Of a DNA stretch of 64,000 nt, positions 60,215-64,000 are shown piece by piece (position 1 is the stretch's first letter; each line of letters begins with the position of its first letter). Where the stretch lies: assembly GCA_963721065.1 (NCBI GenBank), contig CAVRHO010000005.1, forward strand, positions 496,001 to 560,000, in the 5' to 3' direction. Both the position numbers and the translations under genes were made by a program. Origin of the DNA: CAWBLP01 sp963721065 (lineage in GTDB: Bacteria > Pseudomonadota > Alphaproteobacteria > Acetobacterales > Acetobacteraceae). Below the pieces are notes generated by a model. It was not told where the DNA came from, ran no database searches, and was given only the letters and a program-made list of their open reading frames with translations.

Positions 60215-61426
60215 TCAGATCACCCCTTTCTTCCGCATGTCCGCGATCTCCTCGGGGGTGTAGCCCACCGCGGACAGAACTTCATCCGTGTGCTGCCCGG
60301 CGTCCGGCGTCGGCGAACGGATGTCCTTGGAGAACCCGGAAATGTTGATGCCGGAGGCCACCACCTCGGTGTCGCCCACCGCCGGGCTGTGCATTCTGCG
60401 GGCCATGCCCAGGTGCTTCACCTGCGGGTCGGCGAACACCTGGTCGATCGTGTAGATCGGGCCGCAGGGGATGCCGTTCGCCTCGAACAGCTCGATCCAG
60501 TGACTGGCGGGCTTCGTGCGGGTGATCTCGCCGATCGCCGCGTTGATCGCCTGGCGGTCGTTGCTGCGGCCGACCTGGGTCTTCCAGTCCTCCTTGTCCA
60601 GCCACTCCTTGCGGCCGATCGCCTCGCAGAAGCGGGCGAACACGCGCGACGAGCTGGCGGCGATGTTGATGTGGCCGTCGCTGGTGGGGAACACGCCGGT
60701 GGGAATGCCGGTGGGGTGGTCGTTGCCGGCCTGGCCCGCCACCTCGCCTTCCATCAGCCAGCGGCTGGCCTGGAAGTCGAGCATGAAGATCTGCGCCTCC
60801 AGCAGGCTGGTGGTCACCCAGCGGCCGACGCCGGTGCGCTCGCGGTCGAACAGCGCCATCAGGCAGCCCATCGCCAGCAGGTTGCCGGCGGTCAGGTCGT
60901 CGATCGGGATGCCGACGCGCATCGGGCCGCGGCCTGGCTCGCCGGTGATCGACATCAGCCCGCCCATGCCCTGGGCGATCTGGTCCACGCCGGCGCGCTT
61001 GCCGTACGGGCCGTCCTGGCCGAAGCCGCTGATGCTGCCATAGACGATGCGCGGATTGATCGCCTTCACGTCGTCATAGGACACCTTCAGCCGGTGCTTC
61101 ACGGCCGAGCGCATGTTCTCCAGGATCACGTCGGCCTTTTCCGCCAGGCGCATGAAGGCGGCGTGGCCTTCCGGCGTCTTCAGGTTCAGCGTGATGGCGC
61201 GCTTGTTGCGGTGCAGGTTCTGGAAGTCGAAGCCGTGGCGGCGGCCGGCCACGTCCTCACCCTCGGTTGCCGGCGGCTCGATGCGGATGACGTTGGCGCC
61301 CCAGTCGGCGAAGTGACGCACCGCGGTGGGTCCGGCGCGGGCCAGCGTCAGGTCCAGCACGGTGATGCCGTTCATCGGCATGCGGGTTTCGGTCAGGGCT
61401 GACTTGTCCAGCGGGCTTTCCGGCAT
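60215..61426 (-). CDS. CaiB/BaiF family (family III) CoA transferase
   Basis: The third family III CoA transferase in the window, 403 aa. MNGITVLDLTLARAGPTAVR, FADWGANVIRIEPP, NKRAITLNLKTPEG, DVILENMRSAVKHRL and the candidate catalytic Asp in GIPIDDLTAGNLLAMG. GAGGAGAAACC precedes the ATG at 61426. Its nearest relatives include formyl-CoA/succinyl-CoA-type transferases, but substrate is not assigned. It is cotranscribed with the enoyl-CoA hydratase gene immediately downstream. Confidence 0.94.
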   Translation of the reverse strand: MPESPLDKSALTETRMPMNGITVLDLTLARAGPTAVRHFADWGANVIRIEPPATEGEDVAGRRHGFDFQNLHRNKRAITLNLKTPEGHAAFMRLAEKADVILENMRSAVKHRLKVSYDDVKAINPRIVYGSISGFGQDGPYGKRAGVDQIAQGMGGLMSITGEPGRGPMRVGIPIDDLTAGNLLAMGCLMALFDRERTGVGRWVTTSLLEAQIFMLDFQASRWLMEGEVAGQAGNDHPTGIPTGVFPTSDGHINIAASSSRVFARFCEAIGRKEWLDKEDWKTQVGRSNDRQAINAAIGEITRTKPASHWIELFEANGIPCGPIYTIDQVFADPQVKHLGMARRMHSPAVGDTEVVASGINISGFSKDIRSPTPDAGQHTDEVLSAVGYTPEEIADMRKKGVI

Positions 61427-61673
61427 CCTGGTTTCTCCTCCGTGTCGGGCCGATACTCGGCCGCAATCGGGGATGGCTCAAGGGGATGGCCGATTTTGCC
61501 GCTCGGCAACGCACTGGCCGGGCGGCGCGGCACCCGGCCACACCGCGCCAGGTACGGTCTGGCCCCGCATCGTGCGCCCGGACATTAACGTTTTGCCACG
61601 ACCGACGAAGAGGGCGCCCACACCCCTGGTGACCAGCGCCCCCGATCCATTAAGGACAAGCCCGGAGATCGCG

Positions 61674-62507
61674 ATGACAATGGAGGCGGGATTGAAGTCG
61701 GCACGGGGATTTCTGACGGGTCTTGGGCTGCTTGCCGCGATCGGATGTTCGACCGGCGCCCTCGCCGCGACCGCGACACCGCCGTCGCCGTCACCGTCCA
61801 CGATCGTCAGCCAGGCGCTGCACCGTTTCGGCAAGGTGACCGTGCTGCAAACCAGGCCGGGACCGCCGGGCATGACCGCGGCGCTGGTCAGCGTGGGCAG
61901 CCACAAGGCGATCGTGTGGATCCTCGATAACGGGCGAGCCGTGGCCGGCGGCAATGTCTGGGATGCCCAGGGACACAACCTGACCCGCCAGATGGCGGTC
62001 CGCATGGGGCTGATGCCGACCCCGCTGGCACCGGCAAAGGTGGCGGCGGCGGTGGCGCAGCACGACACCTTCACCATCGGCAAGAGCGGTCCCGAGCTGA
62101 CCGTGTTCCTCGACCCCAACTGCATCTTCTGTCACAAGCTCTATCAGGAGGCGGCGCCGCTGGTGGCGCAGGGCAAGCTGCGGCTGCGGGTCGTCATGGT
62201 GGGCTTTCTGAAGCCGACCAGCCCGGGCCGTGCGGCGGCCATCCTGATGGCATCCGATCCCGCGAAGGCCTTGGCGACCGATGAGCATGGGTTCGACACG
62301 ACCAAGGAGGAAGGCGGGATCGCCCCCGCGACCGACATCCCGGCGAAGGTGAAAAGCGCCGTGGCGGCCAACACCGAACTGCTGGCGCAGAGCGGTGAGG
62401 TGGCAACACCCACCCTGCTGTACCGCGACCATACCGGCGCCTGGCAGGTCATGCATCATGGCCCGACGGGCGGACTGGCGGATTGGCTCAAGCAGCTCAA
62501 GAGCTGA
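61674..62507 (+). CDS. DsbG/DsbC-like thiol:disulfide interchange protein
   Basis: A 277-residue periplasmic protein: signal region SARGFLTGLGLLAAIGCSTGALA and a thioredoxin-fold domain with CIFC in FLDPNCIFCHKLYQEAAPLV, the DsbC/DsbG-type active site CxxC. The N-terminal part after the signal (SQALHRFGKVTVLQTRPGPP) matches the DsbC/G dimerisation region. Cis-Pro loop: ATPTLLYRD. It probably repairs wrong disulfides or reduces single Cys in the periplasm. ATG 61674 follows CCGGAGATCGCG. A DsbD-like electron donor is not in the window. Confidence 0.9.
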   Translation: MTMEAGLKSARGFLTGLGLLAAIGCSTGALAATATPPSPSPSTIVSQALHRFGKVTVLQTRPGPPGMTAALVSVGSHKAIVWILDNGRAVAGGNVWDAQGHNLTRQMAVRMGLMPTPLAPAKVAAAVAQHDTFTIGKSGPELTVFLDPNCIFCHKLYQEAAPLVAQGKLRLRVVMVGFLKPTSPGRAAAILMASDPAKALATDEHGFDTTKEEGGIAPATDIPAKVKSAVAANTELLAQSGEVATPTLLYRDHTGAWQVMHHGPTGGLADWLKQLKS

Positions 62508-62618
62508 TACCGGCCCGCGTATCGTTTGCGCCGTTGGTCGGCAACCCACCGTCATGGTCGGCGCAGGCCGGCCCTCCATGAGTTTCGGTGATGGCAGCTT
62601 CGACTAACGAGGGACAGG

Positions 62619-63293
62619 CTAAGCGCCGATCTCGTTGCGCATCTCCGCCAGCGTCTGCTCAAGGTCGGTAGCGGCGCTGCTCAGAATATCGAACGCCGCA
62701 TCCTTCAGTTCATGCAAGCCGTAGGGACGGCCGTTGATGTCATTGAGCCGGCGGTCACGCCGTCGGAGCAGGTCCTGCACAACAGGGCGATACATCACGA
62801 AAAGCGCTGTCAGCGCTGCGTTCACCTCCTCGGGCCCGTGGGCGTGGTTCCAGGACAGGTGGTCGATCCGGTCAATCAGCGCGTCGGCGCCGTACCAGTC
62901 GTCCTCTGTCACCCACAGGTTGGTGGTGAAGAACCCCGCGGGCCTGCCATTGCCATCCAACGCCACCGCGGCGACGTGCGTGATACCGGCCGGCTCATCC
63001 CGGAATGAACAACGCGGCCGATATCGTTCCGCAAACGCCTGTCCACGCAGGAAGCAGTGGATGTGCGCGCTTTCTCCATGGCCGCGATGGGCATGCAGAA
63101 AGAATTGCGCATGGCTGACGGGGTCCAGGATCTCGTCTTCCGGGTAGTGCTGCTGCTCGACGAAGGCGTTGCCACCCACCAGGACGGTCACGAGATTTTG
63201 CCCGCGACCTTCCAATGCCGTCAGTGCTTCGACCAGGCGGCAGGCCGCCCCGATGCGGTCTTCCGGCGCGTTTCCGGCGATGCGGGTGCCCAT
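62619..63293 (-). CDS. Conserved hypothetical protein (DUF6969-like)
   Basis: A 224-residue cytosolic protein. HYPEDEILDPVSHAQFFLHA followed by HRGHGESAHIHCFLRGQAF is rich in His and suggests a metal- or cofactor-binding site; AALDGNGRPAGFFTTNLWVT is a beta segment. It resembles uncharacterised proteobacterial proteins that I recall as DUF6969, with moderate confidence. The start ATG 63293 is chosen because the upstream codons overlap the small gene at 63308. No signal peptide. Confidence 0.65.
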   Translation of the reverse strand: MGTRIAGNAPEDRIGAACRLVEALTALEGRGQNLVTVLVGGNAFVEQQHYPEDEILDPVSHAQFFLHAHRGHGESAHIHCFLRGQAFAERYRPRCSFRDEPAGITHVAAVALDGNGRPAGFFTTNLWVTEDDWYGADALIDRIDHLSWNHAHGPEEVNAALTALFVMYRPVVQDLLRRRDRRLNDINGRPYGLHELKDAAFDILSSAATDLEQTLAEMRNEIGA

Positions 63294-63307
63294 GGTGGAG
63301 CGGTCGG

Positions 63308-63526
63308 TCACTTGCTCTTGTTGGAGCCGCACTTCGACGTCGTGGCCGAGCACTTGGTGGTGTTCGACTGGGATGTCATGCCGTTGTTCGACTTGGCGGA
63401 ACAACCGGACTGCATCTTTGCACCGCATGCGGCCCGGGCGGCGTTCGGCACGGCCATGGCCGTGGTGCCGAGGGCAACCGCCGCGCCCAGCGTCAGCATC
63501 GCAGGTGTCACCTTGAGCGGCTTCAT
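63308..63526 (-). CDS. Small secreted cysteine-containing peptide
   Basis: A 72-residue peptide: a good signal peptide (PLKVTPAMLTLGAAVALG, cleavage near AARA-ACGAK) and a Cys/Lys/Ser/Thr-rich mature part of about 40 residues with four Cys (ACGAKMQSGCSAKSNN and KCSATTSKCGSNKSK). The composition resembles bufferin- or HvfA-type peptides modified by DUF692 enzymes, but no such enzyme is in the window. It lies 14 bp upstream of the DUF6969-like gene on the same strand. Confidence 0.7.
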   Translation of the reverse strand: MKPLKVTPAMLTLGAAVALGTTAMAVPNAARAACGAKMQSGCSAKSNNGMTSQSNTTKCSATTSKCGSNKSK

Positions 63527-63885
63527 CTGGTACTCCTCCTGTCTGCTACGGAAGCTGAACCATCCAACCCACCGTGCATTACAATACCCATGCCCGGAGA
63601 TTACGATGTCGCGAGGTATTCAACGAAGCAGCCGTCACGACGTGGGGGCGGGGCGCGCCTCGACAAATCCGCGCTCCGGCCCAGGTGCTGTCCGCGCCTG
63701 CTGCCGCCGGCGGCGAACGCGGGCGCGCCACCGGCCGGTCGGCCCTGCTTCGGCGCTGTCCGGGACCGCACCGCGCGGGCAGCCCCGCCAGACCGGGTGC
63801 GCAGCCGAAGATCGGACCGGCCAGGAACGCGTTACACCATCGGCGATCTGGCCCAGCGTGCGGCCACACCTCATGTGAGGCCCCA
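63527..63885. other. Divergent promoter region
   Basis: About 360 bp between the Cys-rich peptide gene (minus) and the vWA gene (plus). An AT-richer stretch at 63572-63592 (GTGCATTACAATACCCATGC) may belong to the minus-strand promoter. No credible ORF was seen. Confidence 0.4.
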
Positions 63886-64000
63886 ATGGACAAAGTCGAT
63901 CTCGCCCTGGTGCTGGCGGTGGATGGATCCGCCAGCGTCACCTATGAGGAATTCGGCCTGATCGCCGGCGGCATGGCGGCCGCTCTGCGCGACCCCATGG
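63886..64000 (+). CDS. DUF1194-type vWA-domain protein, N-terminal fragment
   Basis: The first 38 residues of a vWA-domain protein, cut off by the window end: MDKVDLALVLAVDGSASVTY with an intact metal-site DGSAS motif, then EEFGLIAGGMAAALRDPM. DUF1194 proteins are short secreted or cytosolic vWA proteins common in alphaproteobacteria. Function unknown. Confidence 0.8.
   Translation, partial: MDKVDLALVLAVDGSASVTYEEFGLIAGGMAAALRDPM

Noticed and set aside
1..64000. Prophage, IS elements, tRNA and rRNA genes
   Set aside because: I saw no integrase, transposase, phage structural protein or tRNA/rRNA signature; the only mobile-like DNA is the small palindromic family.

Overview
The window is high-GC bacterial chromosome. 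Gene order and protein character (aroA-cmk-rpsA, many CoA-transferase/acyl-CoA dehydrogenase genes, MotE- and DUF6468-type flagellar accessories, SpeD-SpeE) point to an alphaproteobacterium, most likely Acetobacteraceae (Rhodopila/Rhodovastum/Roseomonas-like). That placement is an inference from family resemblance; no 16S gene is present. I saw no tRNA, rRNA, transposase, integrase or CRISPR array.

Layout: 1-3.98 kb, end of aroA, cmk, a Phd/VapC-type toxin-antitoxin pair, rpsA and a strong terminator. 4.4-10.1 kb, acyl-CoA metabolism (enoyl-CoA isomerase, CoA transferase, hydrolase), a Rieske oxygenase and a haloacid dehalogenase. 10.2-19.0 kb, a signalling and motility block: degenerate caspase with a peptidoglycan-binding domain, c-heme HAMP sensor, Ser/Thr kinase, DUF6468, MotE, CheY, CheZ and a large AMIN/TPR-like protein. 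19.2-20.6 kb, speD-speE. 21-24.5 kb, CoA transferase, acyl-CoA dehydrogenase and an Acetobacteraceae-type hypothetical protein. 24.5-29.4 kb, the accessory island: a Trypco1 protein, a trypsin-nSTAND1 NTPase and a carpet of about twelve nearly identical 39-residue repeats, a counter-invader (conflict) type system. 29.5-35.6 kb, EF-G-like GTPase, MarR regulator, hmgA-fahA (tyrosine/homogentisate catabolism) and a membrane protein. 35.7-39.2 kb, two acyl-CoA dehydrogenases and an SDR. 39.7-46.9 kb, DUF2125, ACT-like protein, and a minus-strand motor-like cluster (vWA, OmpA, MotA/TolQ, coiled-coil OmpA, SEC-C). 47.1-49.7 kb, ECF sigma/anti-sigma with YceI and cytochrome b561. 50-64 kb, rlmN, IalB-like protein, RNA and SAM methyltransferases, YetF-like protein, M20 peptidase, pepN, enoyl-CoA hydratase/CoA transferase, DsbG-like protein, a Cys-rich secreted peptide and the start of a DUF1194 vWA gene.

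Two sequence-wide features matter to any user. First, at least ten otherwise intact genes are broken by one-base shifts (aroA, Rieske, cheZ, an acyl-CoA dehydrogenase, the nSTAND protein, hmgA twice, DUF2125 twice, OmpA, rlmN twice, pepN). This looks like uncorrected assembly indels, so every break should be checked before calling a pseudogene. Second, a dispersed palindromic repeat of about 100 bp (terminal arms resembling TGGCCGGGTCAAGCCCGGCC, core near ACCCGATCGTT) sits in several intergenic gaps.

The most interesting system is the Trypco1 / trypsin-nSTAND1 / identical-repeat island at 24,968-29,390. The pseudo-caspase/heme-sensor/kinase operon (10,240-13,165) and the vWA/MotA/OmpA cluster (41,307-46,863) come next.
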